Shown piece by piece: positions 6,776-14,241 of a stretch of DNA of 14,383 nt. The position numbers and the translations under genes are program-made. The DNA is taken from assembly GCA_038214685.1 (NCBI GenBank), contig JBBQRO010000078.1:1-14383 (forward strand), in the 5' to 3' direction. Origin of the DNA: CADCTB01 sp038214685. Lineage in GTDB: Bacteria; Actinomycetota; Acidimicrobiia; Acidimicrobiales; AC-14. Below the pieces are notes generated by a model, which did no database searches, was not told the origin of the DNA, and was given only the letters and a program-made list of their open reading frames with translations. Position 1 is the stretch's first letter; every line of letters begins with the position of its first letter.

Positions 6776-7435
6776 ATGATCAAGGCTTTGAGCACGTTCC
6801 GGCGCCGTGATGGCATGTCGGTGGAGAAGTTCCAGACGTACTGGCGGGAGGAGCATCCCAAGGTGGTGCTGCAGCTCCCGGGCCTGCGGAAGTACGTCCA
6901 GAACCACGTGCTCGAGAGCCAGTACGCCAACGGACGCCAGCCGTTCGCCGACGGCGTAGCCGAGACGTGGTGGGACGACCGCGACGACCTGAAGGCGCAC
7001 CGGGGCACCGACGCGCTGGAGAACCTCCTCGCCGACGAGCTGGAGTTCATGGGCCCTGACAGTCGCAGCACGATCATGGCCGAGGAGGTCGTGATCGCCA
7101 ACGGGGCCATCCCGGCCGGTGGCGGGGTCAAGATCATCACCCGGTTGCGGCGCCGTCCCGACCTCACCCTGGCCGACGCCCAGGCGTACTGGCGCACCAC
7201 GCACGCGGCGGTCGCGATGCGGCTGCCGGGCCTGGCTCGCTACGTGCAGAACCACGCTCGGCCCGGTGGCGCCGAGTACGACGTGATGGGCCTGCCGATG
7301 ACCTGGTTCCCTTCCATGGAGCAGCTGCGGGCAAACGCAGCGTCGCCCGAGTTGACGGCCGTGCGGGCCGACGAACCGAACTTCCTCCAGGCCGACCTCC
7401 CCTTCGTGCTCGTTCGGGAGCACCACATCATCTGA
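6776..7435 (+). CDS. protein with two EthD-like dimeric alpha/beta-barrel repeats
   Basis: The 219-residue product starts MIKALSTFRRRDGMSVEKFQ, and a GAGG lies a few bases before the ATG. It has two related halves: residues 22-44 carry YWREEHPKVVLQLPGLRKYV and residues 138-160 carry YWRTTHAAVAMRLPGLARYV, each after a K(A/I)(L/I)...RR(R/P)D(G/L)...(E/A)(K/Q) segment. The pattern F..Y W...H......LPG...Y is the signature of the EthD family of ferredoxin-like alpha/beta barrels. EthD itself is needed for degradation of ethyl tert-butyl ether, but most members have no known reaction. There is no signal peptide or membrane segment, so it is cytoplasmic. Two halves in one chain could make an intramolecular barrel dimer. 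It stands alone, flanked by decayed sequence. An earlier in-frame start at 6683 adds an Arg-rich head unlike the family. Confidence 0.75.
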   Translation: MIKALSTFRRRDGMSVEKFQTYWREEHPKVVLQLPGLRKYVQNHVLESQYANGRQPFADGVAETWWDDRDDLKAHRGTDALENLLADELEFMGPDSRSTIMAEEVVIANGAIPAGGGVKIITRLRRRPDLTLADAQAYWRTTHAAVAMRLPGLARYVQNHARPGGAEYDVMGLPMTWFPSMEQLRANAASPELTAVRADEPNFLQADLPFVLVREHHII

Positions 7436-7760
7436 CGGCCGCCTTGGGTCTCACGAGCCCGGCCCGGGTACAGCCCCCTGTATTCCGCCGGAGGAATTGC
7501 CTGCAGGTTCTGCCGCTGTCGGTCGTCTTCGACCCTGATGTTCGCGGCCACCGCCCCGTGGACCAACACGAACGTCGTCATCGCGTCAACAAGAACTCGA
7601 GGACACGGATGCGCCTCCTCCTCGAGCAACACAACAGACAGCCGAGCACGGGACGCCTCAGGCCCCCGGGCCCGAGCACACCACCGGCGCCGTCTCGTCG
7701 AACAACGCAGCAAGCCCCCCAGCCGTAGCACACGCCCTCAACCAACTCCTCAACGCGATC
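7436..7760. other. stretch without a complete gene; possible alpha/beta-hydrolase start
   Basis: On the minus strand, ATG 7581 is followed by TTFVLVHGAVAANIRVEDD. The first ten residues match the opening strand and HG oxyanion motif of alpha/beta-hydrolases of the MTTFVLVHGAW type, but similarity stops there and no ribosome site is seen. It may be a broken 5' end. Otherwise nothing is supported here. Confidence 0.3.
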
Positions 7761-8034
7761 CCCTATCTGCCGGGGCTGTGCCACCGGCAGTCCTCGGTGA
7801 ACTGGTCGAAGGCGCCGTCCCAGTCGCGACGCTCCATCGCCTCCATGAAACTCGTGGCCACCTCGGCCTGATCCATGGCGAACCCCCTCGAACGGCAGAA
7901 CCAGCAGCCACCGACGGGCTACCCGAGAGCGGCCCACGTTCACCCGCGTCCTTCGCCAGCCGACGTCGAGGGAAGCGCTGGGCATTATCTTTGCCAAGAA
8001 CCGTAGCCGGCAGACACCACTGTGGCAGATAGGG
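7761..8034. mobile_element. 274-bp segment with inverted IS3-like ends
   Basis: The left end CCCTATCTGCC (7761-7771) is an exact inverted match to the outer 11 bases of the right end, GGCAGATAGGG (8024-8034). The full right end, 8007-8034, is nearly the same as the orfA-proximal end of the IS3 element at 804-829, with two bases inserted and a few substitutions. Between the ends there is no transposase, only a short SnoaL-like gene start and its leader. This looks like a small non-autonomous element that a related IS3 transposase might move. No target-site duplication is evident, and inner parts of the left end do not match well, so chance or a deletion junction remain possible. Confidence 0.4.
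7763..7876 (-). pseudogene. SnoaL-like (NTF2-fold) protein, first 37 codons
   Basis: ATG 7876 has a good ribosome site, GAGGGGG, seven bases upstream. The peptide reads MDQAEVATSFMEAMERRDWD then GAFDQFTEDCRWHSPGR and stops at TAG 7763-7765. The A..F..A...RDWD.A...F..D..WHSPG pattern is the N-terminal helix and first strand of SnoaL-like/NTF2-fold proteins, which are normally 120-150 residues. The stop codon lies inside the IS3-like terminal repeat, so the gene was cut at that junction. A 37-residue piece could not form the cone-shaped fold. A matching 3' part is not seen on the other side of the junction. Confidence 0.5.
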
Positions 8035-8045
8035 ACCGAGGTCCT

Positions 8046-8072
8046 GGAAGGTTGGCGCAGGGCCAACCTTCC
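8046..8072. terminator. strong 11-bp hairpin
   Basis: GGAAGGTTGGC at 8046-8056 pairs perfectly with GCCAACCTTCC at 8062-8072 around a five-base loop. It lies just outside the 274-bp segment, in front of the flavoprotein remnant. There is no T-run, so a terminator role is only likely, not shown. Confidence 0.5.
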
Positions 8073-8125
8073 CCGCACCCCGCGATAGAGGTCGTCGGGG
8101 ACGAGTGGGCCTCGTCGTCTCATGA

Positions 8126-8740
8126 TGTCCGCACGCTTTCCGCCCGCATGGGTATACCGTTTGCGTCCACGCGAGGGACGACGAGGCGGGCGGGCTGCTT
8201 CTCGCCTGGGTGGGCATGGACGGCTCGAGACTGCCGGTGCTCGCCTTCAAGAGCGGCCCCGTGCTGGAGTCCCCGTCGGTCGCAGAGATCGAGGCAGCGC
8301 TGGGCTTCGCGACCACGCCGCCGACGGGGCGGGTGCGATATCGCCATCATCGGCGCCGGCCCCGCCGGGCTGGCCACTGCGGTGTACGCGGCGTCCGAGG
8401 GGCTGCAGACTGCGTTGATCGACTGTAGGCTCCCAGGCGGGCAGGCGAGCACCAGCTCCATGATCCGCAACTACCTCGGCTTCCAGCACGGCCTTGCCGA
8501 GGACGAGTTCGCCAACCGGGCCGTCGAACAGGCCTGGCTTTTCGGCGCTGACCTCTTGTCGGGCGGGAGGCGGTCAGCCTCGACGTTGACGGCGACGACC
8601 GCGTCGTGCGCCCGGCGGGGTGCGACCCGGTCCACGCCCGGGCGGTCGTGCTCACGTGCGGCGTTACCTGGCGGAGGCTCGGCGTCGCCGCCTGGACGAA
8701 TTCCAGGGCGCCGGCGGGTTCTACGCCAGCGGCACGATGG
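8126..8740 (+). pseudogene. thioredoxin-reductase-like flavoprotein, frameshifted and truncated
   Basis: Four frame segments make one protein. First, from about 8153: YTVCVHARDDEAGGLLLAWV and GMDGSRLPVLAFKSGPVLES. Second, from about 8338: CDIAIIGAGPAGLATAVYAA, SEGLQTALIDCRLPGGQAST and SSMIRNYLGFQHGLAEDEFA, containing the FAD-binding GxGPAG motif and the GGQ...S..I.NY.GF motif of thioredoxin-reductase-like enzymes. Third, from about 8565: EAVSLDVDGDDRVVRPAGC and ARAVVLTCGVTWRRLGV, matching the ATG-type second FAD motif. Fourth, near 8690: RRLDEFQGAGGFYASGTM. The last segment ends before the NAD(P)H domain. Related actinobacterial proteins carry an extra N-terminal domain before the reductase, which the first segment appears to represent. 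At least three single-base shifts and the lost C-terminal half make it a pseudogene. Confidence 0.7.
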
Positions 8741-8842
8741 CCCCGCCCGCCCGCCTTGCCCACCGACCCGTTCGGCACCACGCCCCGCCAGCCCGGCCCT
8801 GCATGTTACGTTCTGCGGTGGTCACGCTAAGTCACCGATGCC

Positions 8843-8848
8843 CGGGGG
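8843..8848 (+). promoter_or_regulatory. G-run ribosome binding site deciding the deacylase start
   Basis: A run of six G eight bases before ATG 8857 is the only purine-rich site nearby, and the protein family begins directly at that ATG. The reading frame continues upstream into unrelated flavoprotein-remnant sequence. Confidence 0.45.
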
Positions 8849-8856
8849 GCTCGTCC

Positions 8857-10533
8857 ATGGCATACGACCTGAAAATCACCGGCGGCACGATCGTGGACGG
8901 CACGAAGGCTCCCCGGTTCGTGGGCGACGTCGGCATCAAGGACGGCAAGGTGGTCGCCCTCGGTATCGCGCCCGGGGACGCGGTCCGCACGATCGACGCG
9001 ACCGGCAAGGTCGTCTGCCCCGGCTTCGTCGACATCCACACCCATTACGACGCCCAGATCATCTGGGACCAGCTTGTGAGCTGCTCGCCGTGGCACGGCG
9101 TCACAACCATCGTCATGGGCAACTGCGGCTTCTCGGTCGCCCCGACCCGGCCCCTGCACCGCGACCTCATCATGCGCACCCTCGAGAACGTGGAAGGGAT
9201 GTCGGTCGACGCCCTGCGGGCGGGGCTGTCCGCCGAGTGGCCCTTCCAGACCTTTCCGGAGTACCTCGACGCCGTCGAGGGCCGGGGCTGCGCCGTGAAC
9301 GTGAGCGCCCTGCTGGGCCACACCGCCCTGCGCATGTACGTGATGGGGGAGGACTCCGTGGAGCGGGAGGCGACGCCCGAGGAGATCGCCGCCCAGAAGC
9401 GCATCCTGCACGAGGCGCTCGAAGCCGGCGCCCTCGGGTTCTCCACGTCCCGGGCGGTCACCCACATCGGCTACGACGGCAAGCCGGTGCCGTCCCGCGT
9501 GGCGACGCCCGACGAGATCATCGAGATCGCCGGCGCCCTCAGCGCGTTCGGGCACGGCGTCGTGCAGGCGACCGTCGGTCGCGGGCTCGGCCACGAGGAG
9601 TTCGCCCGCATCTCCGAGCTGACCGGCAAGCCGGTGTCCTGGACCGCGTTGCTCTCGGGTACCCCCGGCCAGGACTACCGGGAGGAGCTGGCCAAAGCGG
9701 CCGTGATCGCCGGCCGGGGCCTCCCCGTCTTCCCCCAGGTCGCCGTGCAGCCTGTCCAGTTCGAGATCAGCTGGAAGGCCCCGTTCCTCTACGAGCCGCT
9801 GCGTTGTTTCAACGCAGTGAGCCGGGCCGACCTGGACGGCAAGAAGGCCATCTACGCCGATGCCGAGTGGCGCGAGGAGTTCAAGCTGAAGGCGGGGAAC
9901 GGCGGCAAGATCGGCGACCGCTGGGCCCGCACCACGATCTCCTACCTGCCGAACGACACCTCCTACGAGGGCCTCAACGTCCAGGCTCTTGCCGACCAGC
10001 AGGGCAGGGACCCCGTCGACGTGGTGCTCGACCTGGCCCTCGACTCCGACCTCGAGATGCGCATCACCCAGGACGTCATCAACTACGACCGTGACTCGAT
10101 CCAGGAGCTGCTGCAGGACCCGAACACGGTCATCGGCCTGTCCGACGCCGGGGCGCACGCCAGCCAGCTCTGCGACGCCAAGTACTCCACCGAGTTCCTC
10201 TCCACCTTCGTGCGGGAGCGCCAGACCTTCTCTCTCGAGGAAGCGGTCCACATGCTCACGCAGCGCCCGGCGCAGGTGTTCGGCATCACCGATCGGGGCA
10301 CCCTCGAGGTCGGCAAGCCCGGTGACGTCGTCGTCTTCGACGCCGCTGAGGTCGGCCACCGAGGCAAGAAGCGGGTCTACGACCTGCCTGGTGGCGCCGA
10401 CCGCATCATCTCGGAGGCCAAGGGCATCAAGGCCGTCGTGGTCAACGGTACAGTGATCCGCCAGGACGAGGTGGATCAGGTCCGCCCGGGCGGCGATCTG
10501 CCCGGCAAGCTCCTCCGCCACGGTCACGCCTGA
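8857..10533 (+). CDS. N-acyl-D-amino-acid deacylase-type amidohydrolase
   Basis: The 558-residue product starts MAYDLKITGGTIVDGTKAPR, the small beta-sandwich seen at the start of amidohydrolases. PGFVDIHTHYDAQIIWDQ carries the metal-site HxH as His61 and His63. MGNCGFSVAP holds Cys90, the position of the metal-bridging Cys in D-aminoacylases. His155 lies in LGHTALR, and GALGFSTSRAVTHIGYDGKP follows. GLSDAGAHASQLCD carries Asp430 and His434, the expected catalytic Asp. The C-terminus (GTLEVGKPGDVVVFD) closes the second sandwich. Such enzymes remove acyl groups from N-acyl-D-amino acids or hydrolyse related amides with a zinc ion; the true substrate may differ because this branch is wide. The protein is cytoplasmic, with no signal peptide. 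It stands alone, with a decayed flavoprotein before it and remnants after it. Confidence 0.85.
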   Translation: MAYDLKITGGTIVDGTKAPRFVGDVGIKDGKVVALGIAPGDAVRTIDATGKVVCPGFVDIHTHYDAQIIWDQLVSCSPWHGVTTIVMGNCGFSVAPTRPLHRDLIMRTLENVEGMSVDALRAGLSAEWPFQTFPEYLDAVEGRGCAVNVSALLGHTALRMYVMGEDSVEREATPEEIAAQKRILHEALEAGALGFSTSRAVTHIGYDGKPVPSRVATPDEIIEIAGALSAFGHGVVQATVGRGLGHEEFARISELTGKPVSWTALLSGTPGQDYREELAKAAVIAGRGLPVFPQVAVQPVQFEISWKAPFLYEPLRCFNAVSRADLDGKKAIYADAEWREEFKLKAGNGGKIGDRWARTTISYLPNDTSYEGLNVQALADQQGRDPVDVVLDLALDSDLEMRITQDVINYDRDSIQELLQDPNTVIGLSDAGAHASQLCDAKYSTEFLSTFVRERQTFSLEEAVHMLTQRPAQVFGITDRGTLEVGKPGDVVVFDAAEVGHRGKKRVYDLPGGADRIISEAKGIKAVVVNGTVIRQDEVDQVRPGGDLPGKLLRHGHA

Positions 10534-11102
10534 CCGCTCACCGCCGAGGGGATGCCGATGACACCGGCGGGGCGACACGTCGAAGAGCTGGAGGTCGCGC
10601 CAGGTGCGCCAGACCACCGGCCCGGACCTCGCCGGGGATTCCGAGCAGCGCGTAGATGTCCTCGCCCGACTTCTACTAGCGGCGGGCACGGTAGGGCTCC
10701 CACAGCCCGGCGGGATAGACCGGCCAGGCGTCCTGCTCTTCCGCCGGCCCCGCAAGCGATGCTGGGCTGGCCGCGTCGACGACCGTCTGGTGTTCGAGTG
10801 CGAGGCCGACACGCTCACGGTCGTCCTCGACGCCAGGAAGCTAGAGCATCTCGCCGCCCTCCATGCCGAGGCCCAAGCCGAGAAGGGCTGCCAGCAGCAT
10901 GCGGCCCAATAAAATTACGTGCTCGGTTCCCCAAGGGGTGATGGCCAGCGACCAACCGAGGCCCTGCTCCCATCGTGGTCGGCTTGGCTCCCGGGGTTCG
11001 GGGAGCGGCGGGCGGGCTGCCCGGCGTGCAGTGAGTCGTACATCGTTGGCCAGAGCGGACTAGAGTCCACGACAGGTTAGCGCGCGCGTAGATCATGGCG
11101 GC
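10534..11102. other. stretch with gene remnants only
   Basis: On the minus strand, one frame reads EEQDAWPVYPAGLWEPYRAR, then two TAG codons at 10673-10678, then KSGEDIYALLGIPGEVRAGG. It looks like once-coding sequence but I cannot name it. On the plus strand, 10604-10912 is open for 102 codons, ending DTLTVVLDARKLEHLAALHA EAQAEK, also unrecognised. A possible hairpin pairs GCTCCC (10987-10992) with GGGAGC (11001-11006). No complete gene is supported. Confidence 0.35.
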
Positions 11103-11268
11103 GTGGAGGTCACCCCTTAGGTGCTCGCGCGGTTTCTCGGGGTGGTCTTGCCGCACATGAACAAGGTTCAGCGGCGAGTCGTGGCGGGGGCTGGGGCGGG
11201 GCGGCAAGACAGCGGGGCGACGGCGTCGGGGGTGAGCCGCAACACGGTGATCAAGGCCGAGGCGGAAA
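11103..11268 (+). pseudogene. ISAzo13-type transposase, N-terminal fragment
   Basis: GTG 11103 begins VEVTP and is stopped by TAG at 11118-11120; the same frame continues VLARFLGVVLPHMNKVQRRV then VAGAGAG and GVSRNTVIKAEAET. The pattern L..F..VLPH..E.QRR...GA.A...G......AA..G.SR.TV..G..E is the start of ISAzo13-family transposases. Some of the segment between is shortened. Similarity ends near 11268, before the catalytic domain, where it meets the excisionase-like remnant. Confidence 0.6.
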
Positions 11269-11283
11269 CGTGGGGAGCTCCCC

Positions 11284-11483
11284 GCGCCCCCAACCGAGGT
11301 CTTCACAATCGAGGAAGCCGCGGCCATCCTGAGAATCAGCCGCAACGCCGCCGCCCGCCAATGGCGCACCACCCACGGACGGGCCGGCTTCCCTGCATCG
11401 AGATCGGCCGCACCCTCCGAGTGCCAAGGAGAAGCCTCGACAAGCTCCTCGACTGCGACGGCGCCTCGCACGTCTCGACCTGA
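11284..11483 (+). pseudogene. excisionase-like helix-turn-helix protein, frameshifted
   Basis: One frame from about 11296 reads EVFTIEEAAAILRISRNAAA RQWRTTHGRAGF; one base is missing near 11390, after which the other frame continues PCIEIGRTLRVPRRSLDKLL and ends at TGA 11481-11483. The E.FT(I/V)EEAA..L.ISR..A and (L)P.I.IGRTLRVPR..L..LL pattern is the HTH_17/excisionase family (AlpA- or Xis-like), used by integrative elements. A three-residue piece usual between NAA and RQW is also missing. No start codon is evident because the 5' end is joined to transposon sequence. Confidence 0.65.
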
Positions 11484-11510
11484 ACCTCCTCCTCGCTCCC
11501 TCGTGCTCCC

Positions 11511-11725
11511 GCCCATGCCGGGAACAAGGAGCTCACCTTGCGGGGCGTCTGGGGCCAGGACTACGGGTCCGTGCGCACGGCCATCGACCTGCTCGAGTCG
11601 GGCCGCTACCCTTCGAGCTGTTCTGCACCCACTCCTTCGACCTCGAACAGGCCGACCCCGCACTGCGGACGCTCGGGGGCAAAGGAGACGCGGACGACAT
11701 CCACATCACGATCGTCCCGTCCTGA
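11511..11725 (+). pseudogene. zinc-type alcohol dehydrogenase, C-terminal fragment
   Basis: The sequence reads NKELTLRGVWGQDYGSVRTA then IDLLESGRYP; one base is missing at about 11610, and the frame continues FELFCTHSFDLEQADPALRT LGG and ends DDIHITIVPS at TGA 11723-11725. This is the last 65 or so residues of a medium-chain, zinc-type alcohol dehydrogenase, in which K.L...G.....Y.....ID L..SGR.P...  ..H.F.L...  .A...  is usual. The catalytic and NAD-binding parts are missing. It faces the SDR gene tail to tail. Confidence 0.7.
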
Positions 11726-11760
11726 ACGCAGCCGCTCACGCCGGTCCTCGCCGCCGACGG

Positions 11761-12516
11761 TCAGCCTGACGTCCAGCCGCCGTCGGCGCTGATGACCGCA
11801 CCATTCACGTTCGATGCTTCGTCGCTGACCAACCACGACAGCAGCGCCGCGATCTCGTCCGGTTGGGCGATCCGCACCCCGAGCGCGTGGAACTTCGCCA
11901 GCCGCTCGAAACCCCACTCGCTGGGAGGCGGAGACGACTTCAAGATGTTCGTACGCACCCCGCCCGGACAAATCGCGTTGCAGCGCAGCCCTTCGTCCCG
12001 GTACATGAAGGCAATCGAGCGGGTGATCCCGACCACGGCGTGCTTCGACGCCGTGTAGGCCAAGCCGGACGCGCCGCCACCCAGGCCCGAGATCGACGCG
12101 ATGTTCACGATCGCCCCGCGCCGCTGCCTCATCATCGGCGGCAGCACCCTGCGGCACAGCCGCATGACCGCAGTGGTGTTGACGGCCAGGACACGCTCCC
12201 AGGTCGCGTCATCCAGCTCGTGAGCACCGAGGAAGGAGTCGTTGATGCCGGCGACGTTCGCTAGGACGTCGACCCTGCCGTGCGCGGCGAGCGCGCCGTC
12301 GACGAGGCCATCCGTCGCCCGGGGATCGGAGATGTCAGCGATGTGGAACGTGCCGTCCGGAACGGCCGCGCGAACCGCCTCGACGGCGTCGGCGTTGATG
12401 TCGCATCCGATCACGGTCGCCCCCTCATCGGCCAGCCGGCGCACGGCGGCAAGTCCGATCCCCGACCCCGCGCCCGTCACCAGCGCGACCTTGCCGCTAT
12501 GGCGTGCCGTGTCCAT
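11761..12516 (-). CDS. SDR-family NAD-dependent dehydrogenase
   Basis: The 251-residue product starts MDTARHSGKVALVTGAGSGI. It has the classical SDR features: the TGAGSGIG nucleotide motif at residues 14-21, Asp39 at the end of the second strand (favouring NAD over NADP), NVAG at 87-90, and the catalytic Asn113, Ser141, Tyr154 and Lys158 in AYTASK. PGGVRTNI follows, and the protein closes with GAVISADGGWTSG, typical of the family. It oxidises or reduces a hydroxyl/keto group; the substrate is not told by the sequence. ATG 12516 has a GGAGGGG ribosome site a few bases upstream. It overlaps the end of the upstream amidohydrolase by 20 nt, so the two are probably translated in a coupled way and act in one route. 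Confidence 0.88.
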   Translation of the reverse strand: MDTARHSGKVALVTGAGSGIGLAAVRRLADEGATVIGCDINADAVEAVRAAVPDGTFHIADISDPRATDGLVDGALAAHGRVDVLANVAGINDSFLGAHELDDATWERVLAVNTTAVMRLCRRVLPPMMRQRRGAIVNIASISGLGGGASGLAYTASKHAVVGITRSIAFMYRDEGLRCNAICPGGVRTNILKSSPPPSEWGFERLAKFHALGVRIAQPDEIAALLSWLVSDEASNVNGAVISADGGWTSG

Positions 12517-14011
12517 CGTCAGACCCCTCCGCCTCGTGAGATGCGCTTCGTGATTCAAGCAGATCAGGTACGGCATCGGCTGCGAGCTCACGACGGCAGG
12601 CGTCCGCTACTGCTGTGCCTTCGAAGAACTCGGGGTTGGCCGCGCCGTACAGGCGGGTGACGTTGGCGAAGGTGAAGTCGCGGAAGTCGGCCTCGCTCAG
12701 CAGCTCGTGGGACACCAGCTCGTACGCCTCCTCCAGCACCTCGCGCATGTCGGGGACGTCCCAGTGGCCGATGTCGGAGCTGAAGATCGCCCCGAGCCGC
12801 GCCCCGAAGCGGTTGAGCCGGGTGTCAAAGGCCATCGCGTTCATCGGGTCGTCGGCCTCGCAGCCGAAGTAGAAGGACCGGGCGAAGCGATCGACGATGT
12901 CCTCGGCCCGCTCGATACCAGTGGCGGCCCACTCGTCGAGCATGTCGTCCGATTCGAGGTTGACCGCCAGCCGTTCGAGCAGCGGACGGAGTTCGCCGTC
13001 AACCTTGGCGGTCACCGCTGCGCCGTGCGAGCGGAACAGGCCCTCCATAAGGCCGACATCGATGCGGCGGGGGTCGTAGCGCATCACCGTGTTCCGGTTG
13101 CGCTTCTCCCAGTGCCCGACGATGTCGTTGTACAGGTTCGCGGCCCAACCGACGCCACCTTCAAGGAACGCGAATCGCAGCTCGGGGAATCGGTTGGTAA
13201 CTCCGGCCATGAACAGCGAGCGGCAAGTGGCCTCGCCCGCGGCGGCGAAATGGCCGAGGTGATTGAACATGTAGTTCTGCGTCGATCCCCGGCTGCCCCA
13301 ACCCATCCCTCCCGAGTGGAACGCCGGCGCCACCTTCAACTCGGCGCAGCGCCGCCACACCGGGTCGTAGTCGTACTCGCTGTCGATGCCCAACGAATCG
13401 ACCCAACGGGCGTAGCGCGCCACCGCCGGAGCGCCTTCGGCCACTGCGCCGATCGGGCGTTCGACGATCCCGGCCATCATCGTCGCCTTCATCCCCAACA
13501 CGCCCACGGCGTGATCGAGCTCAGCGATGGCCTCCTCCGGCGTGTGCATCGGGATCACCGCCACCGGCGCCAGCCGGTCGCGGTAGGGGGCGAAGACCTC
13601 GGCATGGTAGGTGTTGATGGCACGACACAACGCCTGGCGCAGCTCGGTCACCGGATAGCCCGATGCCTGCAGCCCACTCGTCGGGTAGACCACCGCGAAG
13701 TCGATCCCGAGTTCGCCCAGGCGTTCATGAAGCAGGCCGGGCAGCATGGCGGTGGTCCGGTCCAGCGTGTTCTCCGCCGGAAGACCCCACCAGGGCGGAC
13801 GGACCTGGCGCGTCTCGGCGCGGTGGGCCGGTGAGCGCCGGTACCAGCCGCCGGCGAGGCCCGTCCGCCCGTCGAAGAGCGGGACGGCGACATCGGCGCC
13901 AGCCAGTTCGCGAAGCACCTGCCCCACGGCGGGCATGAACTCGATGGTGTGGCCGTCGGCGTCGATCACCGGGTGGTCGAGCCGGGCCTTCACCTGTGAT
14001 GCGGTCGTCAT
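12497..14011 (-). CDS. ACMSD-type amidohydrolase (COG2159)
   Basis: The 504-residue product begins MTTASQVKARLDHPVIDADG, then HTIEF. Asp17/Asp19 and His21 lie where this family has its first metal ligands. AFHSGGMGWGSRGSTQNYM contains His232, RFPELRFAFLEGGVGWAANL follows, and SSDIGHWDVPDM contains Asp413, the expected general-base or metal residue. The order matches the amidohydrolase_2 family of decarboxylases and hydrolases, although this protein is longer than ACMSD itself (about 340 residues), with extra helical segments. Members act on carboxylated aromatic or cyclic substrates; the exact reaction is unknown here. GAGGAAGAGG lies about nine bases before ATG 14011. Its last bases overlap the SDR gene on the same strand, forming an operon. 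Confidence 0.85.
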   Translation of the reverse strand: MTTASQVKARLDHPVIDADGHTIEFMPAVGQVLRELAGADVAVPLFDGRTGLAGGWYRRSPAHRAETRQVRPPWWGLPAENTLDRTTAMLPGLLHERLGELGIDFAVVYPTSGLQASGYPVTELRQALCRAINTYHAEVFAPYRDRLAPVAVIPMHTPEEAIAELDHAVGVLGMKATMMAGIVERPIGAVAEGAPAVARYARWVDSLGIDSEYDYDPVWRRCAELKVAPAFHSGGMGWGSRGSTQNYMFNHLGHFAAAGEATCRSLFMAGVTNRFPELRFAFLEGGVGWAANLYNDIVGHWEKRNRNTVMRYDPRRIDVGLMEGLFRSHGAAVTAKVDGELRPLLERLAVNLESDDMLDEWAATGIERAEDIVDRFARSFYFGCEADDPMNAMAFDTRLNRFGARLGAIFSSDIGHWDVPDMREVLEEAYELVSHELLSEADFRDFTFANVTRLYGAANPEFFEGTAVADACRRELAADAVPDLLESRSASHEAEGSDDGHGTP

Positions 14012-14241
14012 GGTGATTACCTCTTCCTCGGGCTGACGGTTCCGATCTTGTCCCAGCCCGAGAGACATCCGCCACCTCGTGTTGGAGCGGGCAGGACCAT
14101 CTCGACGCTGATTCGCGATTGTCTCGCCAATGTTGCGGTACGCAACCCGCCTACCGGGCGACGGGGGCCCGGTCCCCGACCTGTCGTCGTGAAGAGGGCG
14201 CGTGCACGGGAAGGCAGTCGTCGTCGGCGTCGTTGAGCCCG
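14012..14241. other. upstream region of the amidohydrolase-SDR operon
   Basis: No gene is supported. The operon promoter should lie here, on the minus strand, but no clear -35/-10 pair was found. The palindrome at 14132-14146 is the one notable site. Confidence 0.4.
14132..14146. promoter_or_regulatory. palindrome, candidate repressor operator
   Basis: GTTGCG and CGCAAC are exact inverted halves around the three bases GTA. It lies about 120 bases before the amidohydrolase start. Sites of this size and form suit a TetR- or GntR-type regulator; no regulator gene is present in the window. Confidence 0.4.

Noticed and set aside
8022..10094. Plus-strand frame of 690 codons spanning the flavoprotein remnant and part of the deacylase gene
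   Set aside because: Only its part from about 8338 to 8560 matches a family. The rest is Arg/Pro-rich out-of-frame reading of the deacylase gene.
8827..10818. Minus-strand open frame of 663 codons opposite the deacylase gene
   Set aside because: It mirrors the plus-strand deacylase, which has full family motifs. The minus-strand product has no recognisable domain, and long antisense frames are usual at this GC content.
12707..13834. Plus-strand open frame of 375 codons opposite the amidohydrolase
   Set aside because: It is a shadow of the amidohydrolase; no domain pattern and no ribosome site.
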